A model generated the notes under the pieces. It did no database searches. It saw only the letters and a program-made list of their open reading frames with translations, and had not been told where the DNA came from. The position numbers and the translations under genes were made by a program. 64,000 bases of DNA from Prostheceraeus crozeri (taxonomy: Eukaryota; Platyhelminthes; Polycladida; Euryleptidae): the NCBI GenBank assembly GCA_907163375.1, contig CAJQUW010001805.1:158501-222500 (forward strand). The letters are read 5' to 3'. Below, piece after piece: positions 1 through 11,739 of the stretch (the stretch's first letter is position 1; every line of letters begins with the position of its first letter).

Positions 1-665
1 AGTGCACCAAAAACAGTTGTGTGCCACATTTTTACCACACTTTAAACTGACTGACATGTCATCTAAGTTAGTGCACCTATTGCTAATGGACAATCAATAA
101 GGACTTCAGGCTCAAGAAGGTGTCCGCAAAGGCTGAAATGATCGCATGCACGCAAAATGGATGATCCATAAGAGCTGCACTAATAACGATCTTTCGATGT
201 CTTTGCAGAAGTAATGCCTGCAGAAAAATAGAGGCAGTTGAGTGATCATGAGAAATTCCCACTGATTACAGCTATCCAGGCCTGCGTGCGCTTGCAACAG
301 CGCTTTGACGAGAATCAAATTTTACAGACTCTGAATGTAGAATGTTGTCAACAGCAGTCACTCAAGTTGAAGACACAGATTTCACATAAATCATCATATC
401 AAATAAGACATGAAGTGCAACCAATCGACTACTTGATTTGTAACTTTGTGTGGATAAAACAAGACATCGAAAAGAGGAATTCAAAATCTCCAAGAAAAGC
501 ATCACATGAAGAATACCTACCCAATCCATTATATAAATAATAATTTCCCCAAATTCATCTGATCTACAAAAAATTGAGATGAAGCCGTCAAATCAAGAAG
601 AGGTATAAAAAAAGCCTGTAGCCTGTAAATAAACTGTAGAAACGGTAAGTAACTGCAAGTAATGA
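1..665. other. Unassigned AT-rich flank
   Basis: No gene, repeat array or element end recognised. A 100-codon open frame at 238-540 (+) has no family signature, no clear start context and no homologue in the window; I treat it as chance. Confidence 0.5.
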
Positions 666-677
666 ATATAAGGAATT

Positions 678-829
678 CGACGTAAATTATATTAAAAGAG
701 AAAGACTGTCGATATTTCACGACCACCTCGGATCGCGTCTTCAGGACAGAGACCTGTCCGCGGTTCGGACTCTGTCCTGAAGACGCGATCCGAGGTGGTC
801 GTGAAATATCGACAGTCTTGCTCTTTTAA
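678..829. repeat. Short palindrome split by piggyBac-1
   Basis: The arm at 678-751 is repeated inverted from 770 to 829 around an 18-bp centre (752-769), with about one mismatch in the region seen. The distal part of the right arm is not adjacent: it resumes at 3483-3496, just after the right TTAA of piggyBac-1. Without the insertion the palindrome would have arms of about 74 bp. No coding content. It may be a small foldback MITE; I did not find a convincing target duplication for it. Confidence 0.8.
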
Positions 830-3478
830 CGGTTCGTTGGTGCTTCAAAAATACATAGCCTAAAGGTGTTTGGGGTCTTTTCAGGACCCCATAATTATTA
901 ATAGGCATTAGGTAGTTGTAGCCAACCTCAAGTTCCAATAGAGGAATGTGGTTGGTAAATATATAATTCCCTATCAACTGCTATTGCATGAACGTCCCAG
1001 TTCTGAGAGGATCGTGATTGGTCGACGTAGTTCCCTATCAGCCACTTGTATGACCGTACCGATTTTACTCCACATAGTGCTACTGCTACGCGCTGGGATG
1101 GAGCGATCTTCGCGACGAGCGAAAATTCTGGCTACAGAAGCTCTATTTGGCAGAGATGATGGCGAAAGTGATGGAGATAACGACAATGCTCAAACATGCG
1201 CGGTGGACGATTATATTGATGAAGAAATTACTGACGACGAAGATGATAACCAAACTCCAGTTATGGTAATGAACGACGGATCCGACAATGAAATGAATGA
1301 AGATCAATTGCTGAATTTAACGGAAAATGTGAATAGTGATAGTGATTCTGACGAAACAGTTGCTGAGGACTCTAGTCTACGATCTCGCAATGGCACTAAA
1401 TGGATTCAAATTGACGATAATAACGTACTCACTGGACGTGAAAGAAGTCGCAATATTTTTCGGTCAAAATTTGGTTTCAAGACGGGCCTACATCCACAAA
1501 CAAGAAAAGAGTCGTTTGATATATTCTTCAAGAACATTGTAGAAGAGGCATATATCTTCACCAAAGTATTTGCAAAGCGCTACTGCGGAATCCGTAATAT
1601 TCCCTAGAGGCCTATATCAGTGGAAGAAATCGAAGCATTTATCGGTCTTTACTTCGTTGCCGGTGCCTATAAGGCCGGCCATCGTAATACAGAAGAGTTG
1701 TGGTCAGAATTCGACGGTCATCCAATTTTCCGTGCTACGATGAGCTTTGAACAATTTAAATTTTTGAAAGTAGTTTTTCGATTTGATGACAAGCTTCGTA
1801 GAAATAAAGACGATGTACTAGCTCCTGTTCGAACTGTTATCGATCTTTTCAATGAGAATGTGCGTGACGCCTATACACCGGGACCTCATTTTACTCTAGA
1901 TGAACAACTTATTGAATTTCACGGCAGAGTCAAATTCCGGAGGTACATACCATCGAAGCCAGGTAAATATGTTATTCTTGTATATTGGATTACTGACGCT
2001 GAGACTTCCCTACCTCTGAATGGTTTGGTATACATTGGTCAAGGAACTTTATCTGACGACATTGCTCCTGGTACATTTGCCGAATCCTTGACATTGCGAA
2101 TTGCATCGGAGAAACATTGTCATGGACAACTATTTTACAAGTCTGAATCTCACTCAAAAACTGTTAGAGAAGAACACAACAGTCGTCGGTACGATTCGTT
2201 CGAATAGACGAGAGATACCACCAGTGGCAAAGTCAATCATAAATCATCAAAAGGGGGATACAGTTCATTACATAACGGACCAAGCAGACGAAGTATGCCT
2301 TACTTCCTTCTGGGACAAGAAAAACAAGCCGGTGTTGTTACTTTCGTCAATGCATCCAGGCGAACATTATAAAACTTCGGGGAAATGTGACATTGTCGAA
2401 TACTACAACCGATACAAGTCTGGTGTGGATAATTTTGACAAGCTCGTGAGAAATTATCGCAGTTAAAGGAAATGCACGAGATGGCCCTATGGCGTATACT
2501 TTTGTATAGCTGATGCAGCATGCATCATTTCGCACAGATTGTGGAATTCGGAGAGTCATTACATTTACAAAAAGGAGTTGGGAAAAGAATTGTGCATCCT
2601 CTTATTTTGAAGAGACGCACACAGCCTCATCTTCGTGCTTCAGTGAAATCGGCTATGCAACTCATTGGTATTTCATTCCCTGCAGATAACAAAGACGAAC
2701 ACCAGAATGCTTCGGACAACAAACGTGGACGGTGCTTTATGTGCCCAAGGGCAACTGACACGAAAACGAAATTTATATGCAGTGGATGTAGAAGATTTAT
2801 TTGTAAACAACACAGAAAACTCGTTCAAGATATTCGATGCAATACGTGTTCCTCAACCTGAACATTTTTTTAACTTCTATCCAAATCGTACAATTTTATG
2901 GGCACTCTACCTTTCGTAGTAGGCTCATGTCATTATTGGAATATTATGATCATGTAATGTAATGATGAAAAAATCCTTGTTAGAATACTCTATTTTCCTA
3001 ATGTCTGCTATAAATAACACAGTTTGAAAGAACATGAAGGTTTATATTATATGTTAGATGCGCTTTACATTGCATTATAATTAGGCCTACTATTACGCCT
3101 ACAAAACTATAATTCGAATTGACTCAATGAACATTTTCTAGATTATGTTACTAACATTCTGCAAATCTCAATAATGGTGATAAAGGATGCGCCGTTTTCA
3201 AATATTAGAAAGAGTAGCCTATTTATTATGATTGCATGATAGTGAAAATGTCTGTAAAAATAGCTGGGGTCGAAAAAAGACCCCAAACGTCTATAAACCA
3301 ATATGCACCCGAGTCTTCTAAAACATACAAAGATAGGAATTGTCGCTTTCATTGCGCAAAAAAAGAGTTGATTCCAAAAAAGTCATAAGTTCAGAACTAT
3401 CAAACATGTCTAATAACTAATATATTTACGTTTTACTTGACCGGGGTCCCTAAAAGACCCCGCTCCACCAATTAACCG
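830..3478 (+). mobile_element. piggyBac-1 DNA transposon (decayed)
   Basis: TTAA flanks both sides (826-829 and 3479-3482). Terminal inverted repeats both begin CGGTT, followed after two variable bases by TTGGTG, which is what piggyBac ends look like. Subterminal GGGGTC...GACCCC palindromes lie at 872-890, 3266-3284 and 3443-3461. The element is 2649 bp and carries a broken transposase. It sits in a TTAA inside the right arm of the palindrome at 678-829. Confidence 0.88.
1098..2861 (+). pseudogene. piggyBac transposase pseudogene
   Basis: Encodes a cut-and-paste transposase acting at TTAA. I start at ATG 1098 (MERSSRRAKI); the frame is open upstream to 948. An acidic N-terminal region is followed by the DDE/D core: first Asp in FTLDEQL (about 1899), second in VMDNYF (about 2120), third in GVDNFD (about 2427). 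A C-terminal cysteine-rich finger lies at about 2731-2850 (CFMCP, CSGC, CNTC). Breaks: an in-frame TAG at 1605-1607, a frameshift near 2100-2125, and a stop plus frameshift between 2464 and 2520. All catalytic blocks are still readable, so decay is moderate. The product cannot be made as one protein. Confidence 0.9.
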
Positions 3479-3496
3479 TTAATATAATTTACGTCG

Positions 3497-3834
3497 TGGA
3501 ACATTGAATTTTGAAATTCTGTCCGACAGTACTACCATGTTCAAAGTATAAGGAATTCGAAAGAGTCGAAACACGTCAAGTGCGGCAAAGGATAGAGTAA
3601 ACGCGGCAAAGGAGAAGTGCACAAACACCACGCAAGAACGTACGCGGTAAAGCAGTAAGGCGCGCAGAAGCGAAGGCGATCAGCTACGACAGCGGGCGCA
3701 GACACAGGAGTTGCCCACGATAACGGTCGCGACACAACCACCAAGTGAGAACAACATGATCAAGGAAAACACCACTACCGATTCCAATGAAGAGATGATG
3801 CGAAGCATGAAGGAGTTCATGGAAACTGACGAAA
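3497..3834 (+). other. LINE 5' untranslated region, start uncertain
   Basis: No gene. The LINE probably begins near 3541, where purine-rich sequence with repeated GCGGCAAAGG precedes ORF1. An ATG at 3756 opens a 27-codon frame that leads toward ORF1 but is out of frame with it by one base, so ORF1 may have lost a base near 3830. Confidence 0.4.
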
Positions 3835-4464
3835 ATGATAAAGGAAGGTTTTGAAAAACAGCTAGATGTCCTGCAACACGAAATCTTCGAAATGAAAGGC
3901 GAGATCGACCGGGAGAAAGAGGCTAGGAAGAGACTGGAGGAAGAAAATGACAGGCTTGTTGACGAAGTAAAGTACCTGAGCGGCGAGGTGAGCTGCCTCA
4001 ATGGGCGCATCGACGAGATGGAGCAAGCGGAGAGAGTGAGAGACATTGTTCTGAGTAACTGCGAGCAGCCGACGGGGGATATTAAGAAGCACCTACAACG
4101 CACGGTCAACACTGCTTTGATGGGAGAAGTGATACAAGACAACGACATCCAGAGAGTGAGAGTGATCCCTGAAAGAAACCGAACCGGGAAAGTGACTTTT
4201 ATTGACACACTCAGGTCAGAAGCCCTCAAAAAATCTATTCTGACACATAGGAAATTATTCATAAACAGAAACCTGTATGTCAAAGAAAACCTTATGGAGA
4301 GCCGATACCGACTTCTAAGAGACACCAAGGAATTCGCTTCAAAAAATCACTACAAATTCGTTTGGACAAGAGACGGTAATGTGTTCATAAGGAAAGACGA
4401 AAACTCTCGCCACATCCGTGTAAAAACTCGCTTAGCACTAGAAGATTTGTGTGATACGTACTAA
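3835..4464 (+). pseudogene. LINE ORF1 protein, N-terminus probably shifted
   Basis: About 209 residues. Residues 1-75 are charged heptad-like sequence rich in E, K, L and R, predicted coiled coil. Residues 100-205 resemble the FP (few-polyhedra) type domain found in many CR1/Jockey-like ORF1 proteins, with a run RNLYVKENL and a tail IRVKTRLALEDL. In such elements ORF1p binds the RNA and chaperones the ribonucleoprotein. It ends about 80 bp before ORF2. The upstream ATG at 3756 is out of frame by one base, so the true N-terminus is probably lost to a small indel. Domain name is from memory of the family. Confidence 0.65.
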
Positions 4465-4878
4465 AAATGTCTTCAATATGCTCGTAGGAACTAAATAAGA
4501 ATAATTATACTTATATATAGAACAATAGTAGGTTCTACAAATATGCTACAACATGCAACCAATCACTCAAATAATCTAGAATACTCAGATCTAGAAATAG
4601 ATGAACTCAGCGGTCTTCTTAACAAATATGAATCATTGCCCGTAAAAATCTTCCATATGAATATTCGATCCCTAATCGAAATTATCGAGAACTTGTTATC
4701 TTATTATCAGACATAGAAACAAAAATGGATATAATAGTATTATCTGAAATATGGCATTCCAACATTGACATGTTTAATAATATACTACCAGGATACAAGT
4801 TCCATTACCTGTTATCCTCTACTAATAGAAGTGTTGGAATTGCCGTTTATGTAAACAAATCAACTATAGAAGTAATAG

Positions 4879-5621
4879 TCCGGGAGCTAGCGTGAAGTTG
4901 TGCAGGGAACGAGGTAGTACATAAAACTTTCACATAGCATAGTACACCTCTAACCTACTGCAAAACTTCGCGTCTGCCGGATCAGATCATTTGCTTTTCA
5001 GAAATAGAGAGGATAACACAATCCTATGTATTTCCAGTGGTAAAATTGTGACATTTAAGGTGTTGACTCCATTTTTTCGAATTTTTGCTCATAAAAGTTA
5101 CACAAATTGGTATTTTGTTGAACTGTTTATTATAGAAATCATCTACAGATCATGACCTTTCAAATGAGTTATCATTCAGTGACAGAGGATGAAGTAAAGT
5201 GTACAAACAGACACTTTTCGTTGCTGCAACTGCAAATTTTAACATAGAAATTTCAGGAAAATTGTTGATATACTTTAACGAAAAGTGTCTGTTTGTACAC
5301 TTTACTTCATCCTCTGTCACTGAATGATAACTCATTTGAAAGGTCATGATCTGTAGATGATTTCTATAATAAACAGTTCAACAAAATACCAATTTGTGTA
5401 ACTTTTATGAGCAAAAATTCGAAAAAATGGAGTCAACACCTTAAATGTCACAATTTTACCACTGGAAATACATAGGATTGTGTTATCCTCTCTATTTCTG
5501 AAAAGCAAATGATCTGATCCGGCAGACGCGAAGTTTTGCAGTAGGTTAGAGGTGGACTATGCTATGTGAAAGTTTTATGTACTACCTCGTTCCCTGCACA
5601 ACTTCACGCTGGCTCCCGGAC
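4879..5621. mobile_element. 743-bp inverted-repeat MITE with TA duplication
   Basis: The left arm 4879-5222 is the reverse complement of 5277-5621 with only a few differences, around a 54-bp loop. TA flanks each end (4877-4878 and 5622-5623), and the ends read GTCCGGGAGC, so it moved as a mariner/Tc1-type or other TA-targeting element. No coding content. The LINE frame resumes after the right TA. Confidence 0.85.
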
Positions 5622-7382
5622 TATAACTAGCATTGAAATTAACAAATTAAAGAACTGTGATGACTTATGTTTGTATTACAACTCCAAAACTTCAGATAAA
5701 ATTTGTATTATCCGTGTACGTAGAAGCCTTTCACTAGCTATAGGACCTTTCAAAGATAATGTATTAGAATCACTAAAAAATATGAGGAAAGCAGAAAAAA
5801 TAATCTTAACTGGTGATTTTAACCTAAACTATAACAAACAATCAGATGCATCTATTGGTAAATTCTACGATCAAATGATTGACTTTAATTTCACTCCTCT
5901 GATTTGTACACCTACTCGCATTGCGAAAGACAGTGAAACTATTATAGACGAAATATTCATTCACAATAAAGTATTGTATGATAAGAAAAATTGCATATTT
6001 GTCGGCAACATCTGCTCTGACCTGACCGATCACTATGGTCAATACCTAATTGTTAAGCATGTTGATACCCACAAAGAGAAATGCACAATCAAAGATAGAC
6101 CGTTCATACAAAAATACAAAAATACGTTCATACACAAAAGAAAATATAGAAGTATTTACAAAAAAAAGCAAAACAGCAGAAATAAATTTCGACACCATTA
6201 CATTGACTACACCATCAGAAAAATTCCGCTATTTACGAGACGAATTGATAGCACTGCATGACGAAATATTTCCATTAAAACGTATCTCTAGGAAAATGTT
6301 TAAAGAAAAGGAGTGGTTCACTGAAAACTTAAAAAATGTCACAGTAAGAAAATGAAGTTATACTACAAATGGAAAAAATCTAGACTTGAGGTGGACGAGA
6401 CAAATTATAAAAACTATTTGAAGCATTTTAAAAGGATAGCTAGGACTGAAGAAAGACAATATCATAGTAACATATTTCTTTCAATAAAAAAGACACAAAG
6501 GAATTATGGAAACATATCAATAGCATTAGAGGAAAAATTAAGAATGATATTTACATAAGAGAAATTCATACAGATGAACATGTGTACTACGATCCCGTTG
6601 ACATTGCAAATGTATTAAATGAACATTTCGTCAACATACCAGACAAGTTGACAAATAGCTCAGTGAACGAAAAATATGATGAAAAACACGGTGATAGATG
6701 CAGTCAGACCTTCAAGTTTGTGGACTTAACACTTGCAGAACTTACTGAGATTATAAGTACTATGAATACCAATAGATCTACATATGATATAATACCTTTA
6801 AAAATGTTTAAACAGTGCTCACCAAAATTTTTTTCACACCTGTGCCAGGTCTATAACGAATCAGTGAAAAGTGGTACTTACCCAGACTGCCTGAAGGAAT
6901 CCGTAGTATTCCGTAGTAATAAACCAGTGTTCAAAAAAGTGACAGAAGGAGACCATCAAGCTACAGACCAATCTGCCTATTAAGTTATTTTACGAAAATT
7001 TTTGAAAAGATGATCCATAAGCGGGTATTTAGCTTCTTGGAAAAAACAAAATATTATTTGAGAATCAATATGGTTTCCGGAAAAATCACTCAACTAATTT
7101 AGCGCTCTTAAAGATGACAGATAAAATATACGAGGCGAAAGCCAATAATCTATTCACAATAGCATTAAACCTAAATATCTCTAAGGCTTTTGACACCGTT
7201 CATACAGACATACTGCTAGGCAAACTATACAGGATAGGAATTCGAGGCTTTGTACACGAATGGTTTGCAATCTTAAAAACAGGCCGCATTAAGTTCTAAT
7301 CAATAAGGCACAATCAAAAGTGTTAACTGTCAAGACAGGAGTGCCACAAGGCTCATCTTTAGGAACATTATTATTTCTGATA

Positions 7383-8735
7383 CGTGGTGCGCCCAAAATG
7401 TTTCCGGCCAATTACAGAAATTCCTTTCAATTTCTAAAGTAAACATCTGAAATCAATACATTGGTTCTTTGAGAGCTAGAAACGGTCAGGATCATAGATA
7501 TCTGATCTGACATCTGTTCATAGACATCTGATTTCAACCAGCGAACGCACTTAGTCAAAAATCATTTTCACTCGTGAAAGCGCACTGAAAGGATGACTTC
7601 ATTGCGACTTGATCACTTGGATAAAGTGGAGTATCGAAGCTCGATTCGTTTTTGTCTTCTGCTTGGTCAGTCAAGTGCAGACATTAAAGCGAACTTGCTT
7701 CTTGCTTACGCAGACAAGTGTCCGTCAGAATCGACGATCAAGTTTTGGATTGTCGAGTTCAAGAGAGGACGTCAACTTGTGGCTGACGAAGAAAGAGATG
7801 GCCGCCCAAAGACTTCTGACAACGAAGAAAACCGCGCCAAATTGGAGAGACTGGTCCTTGAAGACAGGAAGGTGACAACAAGACAGCTTGCTGAGTCTCT
7901 GAAACTGTCGAAAGGATCTGTTGGCGAGATGCTGCACGAAATGCGCTTCAACAAGGTTTCGTCTCGCTTTGTTCCGCGCTTCTTGACCACCGAGATGTGC
8001 ACCCAACGCCGTGAAGCCTGCCTAGTGAATCTCGAAATTTATCGCCGCCATGGCGATAATTTCTTGAACATCATCACTGTTGATGAAACGCCACTGAGCC
8101 TGTACGCACCTGAATCCAGGCGAGAATCTCTGGAATGGCGCAGGCCTGATGAAGGCAAAGTCTGGAAGCAACGATCTGGAGCGATCCGAAGAGAAATGAT
8201 GCTGACTGCCTTCTGGAATGCAGGAGGAATAATCTTCCTGGATTTCCTACAAAGACAGGAAACAGTGACCGGTGAATATTACGGCGAGCTGATTCAGCAG
8301 GTCCGCAGCAAGGTTCGCAAGCCAGGAGGTCTGCCTCATTGGTTCCTTCAGGACAACGCTTCAGTGCACACTTGTCGAGCTGCCTTGGAGAAGATCGGCA
8401 GCGCGGGCTTCGAACTTGTGAAGCATCCACCTTATAGCCCGGATTTGGCTCCATCAGAATATTGCCTTTTCAACGAGTTGAAACGCCATCTCCGCGGGAC
8501 TCATTTTGAAAGTGTCGCAGCTTTGGAAGAGACTGTAAGAAACTGTTTTGGCCTATTACCTCCCGCTTTTTTCCTTGATGCTTTCAAGGCACTCCCAGTT
8601 CGCTGGGAAAAGTGTTTGGCCGCGAACGGCAATTGGTTTGAGAAATAGCTATAATGTACTAAATAAAAACGTCATTGGATTAAATCTTTTCGCTTTATAA
8701 AATGCTAAGGCCGGAAACTTTTTGGGCTCACCACG
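7383..8735 (+). mobile_element. mariner transposon, apparently complete
   Basis: TA duplications at 7381-7382 and 8736-8737 flank 1353 bp. The terminal inverted repeats begin CGTGGTG(C/A)GCCCAAAA and continue to GGCC over about 27 bp with few mismatches. Joining the flanks across one TA restores the LINE reading frame (FLI then YINDM), which fixes the boundaries. Confidence 0.95.
7593..8648 (+). CDS. mariner transposase, intact ORF
   Basis: 351 residues, the normal mariner length, with no internal stop. Residues 1-125 form the paired helix-turn-helix DNA-binding region (GQSSADIKANLL, then STIKFWIVEFKRGR and LKLSKGSVGEML). The catalytic core has Asp164 (TVDETPL), Asp254 (LQDNAS) and, 34 residues later, Glu289 in YSPDLAPSEYCLF. 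In classical mariner this third position is Asp (DD34D); here it is Glu. The enzyme would bind the element's own inverted repeats and paste into TA. It is the only gene in its element, with an AATAAA-type signal just after the stop (8661-8666). The open frame suggests recent activity. Confidence 0.95.
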   Translation: MTSLRLDHLDKVEYRSSIRFCLLLGQSSADIKANLLLAYADKCPSESTIKFWIVEFKRGRQLVADEERDGRPKTSDNEENRAKLERLVLEDRKVTTRQLAESLKLSKGSVGEMLHEMRFNKVSSRFVPRFLTTEMCTQRREACLVNLEIYRRHGDNFLNIITVDETPLSLYAPESRRESLEWRRPDEGKVWKQRSGAIRREMMLTAFWNAGGIIFLDFLQRQETVTGEYYGELIQQVRSKVRKPGGLPHWFLQDNASVHTCRAALEKIGSAGFELVKHPPYSPDLAPSEYCLFNELKRHLRGTHFESVAALEETVRNCFGLLPPAFFLDAFKALPVRWEKCLAANGNWFEK

Positions 8736-9681
8736 TATACATAAATGACATGAAAAATATAGAAGTTTGTGGTGATCTCAGTCTGTTTGCAGATGATACC
8801 AATCTAATTGTAAGTGATAGAACTTTAAAATCCGCCGTAGAAAAGACCCAAATATCATTAGACAAAATTCAGGTATGGATGAAAAATAACAGACTAACGC
8901 TAAACGTAGGAAATGTGAATAGTTGTTCATTCCTCCCAGACTGCAAACTAAAACTATCGATCCTGATTTAACACTTGAGAACATTAAGTTACCACAAGTA
9001 GACAGCACGAAATTTCTTGGAATCAAATTTGATAATAATTTTAAATTCGATGACCATATTTCGACAGTAATCAATAAAATAAAAACATTTATGCCAACAT
9101 TTTACAAACTAAGAGATATAATACCATTAAAAACATTACGCACGCTGCACGAACAACCATGTCTCCCGTCTATTCAATACTGCCTAATCGCATATGGTAG
9201 TGGCAGCAAGCAGTCACTTAATAAATTACAGCGTTTACATAAGACATTGATTAAGATAATATACCGAAAGGAAATACAGTCATTAGATATATCTTTTTAC
9301 AAACGTGAACAGTATATGAATGTGGAAACCATGCATGACATTGAAATATTGACTCTAGCATACAAAATAAAATACAATGACAGCAGTTTGCCCACATACT
9401 ATAAAACCATTTAGAACAATCAACTAGGCGTCGTGAAAACTATAAAATCTCATATTTTAGAACGTCCTCAGAGCAGAAGAGTAGCAAATTTAAAATGCCA
9501 TTTTTATGGAATGGTCTTCCAAACAATATTAAAAAAGCCAAAACAATAAAGGAATTCAAACAAAAGTCAAAATCACTATTGATAGATAAAATGAATTATT
9601 TTTGATGTGCATATAAAACAAATGCTATACCGATCATCTGAAATTTAGGTACGTACGTAATAATAATAAGAATATTTCATG

Positions 9682-10259
9682 TCCTTTCCGCCTCACTTGT
9701 ACTTTGAGGGGGTTTGATGATCTGACATCGAACAGCTCATGAACAATAGCACTAGTATGAGTTAGTTTGAGCCTCTATTGTGAAAATATAGAAAAATAAG
9801 AGCACCAGAACGCATAATTTTTGCGCTAGAAGTCAAAATGGGAACATCTTTCCCGGCGCTTCACACGCATAACCAAAGAATGGTATACAAAAATTCCAAG
9901 GTTGGCAACTAAAATGGATCAATATCATTCATCTGAGCTGTGAATGAAGTCTCAATTCACTGAAAAAACGCAAAAAAACAGAAAAATTATTTTCAAAAAA
10001 ATATTTGCTTATAGCTTTTTTGCATCATGAGATGGATCTGCATGTATACGCGTATAAGACGAAATCAGTGGGGTATTTGGGTAAAGTGTTGTATTTTTTG
10101 AGATACGATGGTGTTTGCCATCAAATTTTACATAACTTTGGCTACCAATGTTTTTTTTATCACAAAACTGATGGTGTTATCCATTTTTTGCCATTCGCTT
10201 AGCAAGTTTTACTAACAGCATTGCCTACCGATATTATTTTTGTCCGTTCCGCCTCATTG
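9682..10259 (-). repeat. Left end-motif pair of element A
   Basis: Two minus-strand copies of the motif: 9682-9698 (reads AAGTGAGGCGGAAAGGA on the minus strand) and 10243-10259 (CAATGAGGCGGAACGGA). Sequence between them is AT-rich and non-coding. A weaker, degenerate match (GTGAAGCGCCGGGAAAG on the minus strand) lies near 9850-9872. Confidence 0.6.
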
Positions 10260-11731
10260 GCCATTTACTTGAATAGTATGTATAGATTTCTTGAACTGTA
10301 TACATAAGACAGATGCTTTGAAGGCATTTGTGGGCTAATAAATCAAATAGGAAGCATGGTGACATCAAACAAAGTCAGGAAACCGGGAAATGCTTGATTT
10401 ATTTAACTACACACGTCTATCCCATTGCTGATTTCTCCGAGCTTTGGTTATGTCTTCACTGTCAAATGTGCTTGGATATTCAATTGCATGTTAAATTGTT
10501 GTACTATGTTGTCAGCTGTGACAAGCAATTATCTGTGCCATTCATTTGAACATCCAAAACGTAATGCGCATACCCTAGGAAACTTATGAAGATTATCAGT
10601 CTGGTGATGCACAGATTAAATCCCGTTGAATTATTAAAAAAGTGCCGATTGCTTGTGCATCTGCATTGAACACAATATTGGACAATCTGAAGAAATTCCC
10701 CATACAGTATGTTTGCTTCATTTTTCTGATGATTGTTTTGTTTTGTTTATATATGCGAAAATAAACGCATCTACTTTTAATATATCAGATAAAATTTCGG
10801 AAAAATTATTTCGTCGCATGATTATCTAGAACGCGTGAAAAATCTCATTAAAAGTATGCGAACTTTGTGGAGAATCTTGTGATAATAAATGCGAATGCGA
10901 TATTTATTGGATGAAATTAATAACTAAAGCAAGATGATCTGAGATGTAGCGTCGACAAGTGGGATAGGCCTGAGATGTACTGTAGGCCTATAACGTACTT
11001 GTAAGATACATGAATTTAGCTACATGTACAGCTTATGTTCTAATGAAAGTTAATCATCAGTCAACTGCCTGATGAATTGAAGCAAAACAAAATATAGTCA
11101 AACAAATCGCTTCGCAATCCTCTGCAAGACAGGCGGTATCTGGAATGCCCTTTCTTCATATTGCGCAAATTCTGTCGTTTTATAGCACATTGATTGAAGG
11201 CCTACGTAACAAAAAAATCATAAATACTATTATGTTGAATACGTAGTCCTACAGGTTTCTATTGTGCATGTTGGACAGGATACTCTGACTCCTTCAATTA
11301 ATCAGGAGATGACTTTTAGTCCAAAAAGCACACATTGACAAGTATATTTACTCTAGAAGCATGTATTTGTTGAACAGTAATGCAACTAAAAAGTGCATTG
11401 AGTGTAGGCCTGCTTGGTATTTTTTGTTTGCATTAATATCATTCGCAAATTTGACTTGGGTATTTCCATGGATCCGGCATGCTTGATTTGCAGGCAGGAT
11501 TGTATTTCCAATTTTGTTTCGTTGTGTAAAAGTGTGTTCATTTTTCATAAGTAAAAGCACAATGCTTAATTAGGTTGCAAATGTTTTCAGGTTATATCCC
11601 ATGTGTGTTATAAGTCAGCGTCGTACATTTACAGATGATTACTACAGTGAAAGTGAGAAATGACGGTAAGAAAAGTTATTCCGTTAAAGTTATTCCGTTT
11701 TTTTGTGATTCGTGAATGTTCCAAAATGTTC
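10260..11731. other. AT-rich non-coding part of element A
   Basis: No gene recognised. Short open frames here (such as 10328-10549 and 11348-11560) have no family features. Palindromic TAGGCCT-type words recur (10967, 10983, 11406). Confidence 0.45.
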
Positions 11732-11739
11732 ATGTAGGC

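Larger units (their letters stand above)
4543..9604 (+). pseudogene. LINE ORF2 endonuclease/reverse transcriptase, broken
   Basis: Endonuclease motifs: HMNIRSL near 4650, LSEIWH near 4745, a GDFN block near 5813 and the SD/TDH-type block DLTDHYGQYL near 6020. Reverse transcriptase motifs: KAFDTVHTDIL near 7185, GVPQGSSLG near 7340, and FADDTNL at about 8788, the catalytic Asp pair. The C-terminal region (FLGIKFDNNFKF near 9015, LPNNIKK near 9520) ends with TGA about 9604. Several frameshifts are visible, the first near 4672 where one base appears missing, others between 6200 and 7120. The two insertions sit between the endonuclease blocks and between RT motifs B and C. Confidence 0.85.
3541..9675 (+). 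mobile_element. Non-LTR retrotransposon, CR1/Jockey-like, interrupted
   Basis: ORF1 (coiled coil plus FP-type domain) is followed by ORF2 with apurinic endonuclease and reverse transcriptase, the two-ORF order of the CR1/Jockey group. It ends near 9675 in a short AATAATAATA tail. Two insertions split ORF2: a MITE at 4879-5621 and mariner at 7383-8735. Without them it would be about 4.0 kb. Clade assignment is inference; the 5' end is not marked by a clear target duplication. Confidence 0.8.

Noticed and set aside
238..540. 100-codon ORF near the left edge
   Set aside because: No domain, no start context, no homologue in the window.
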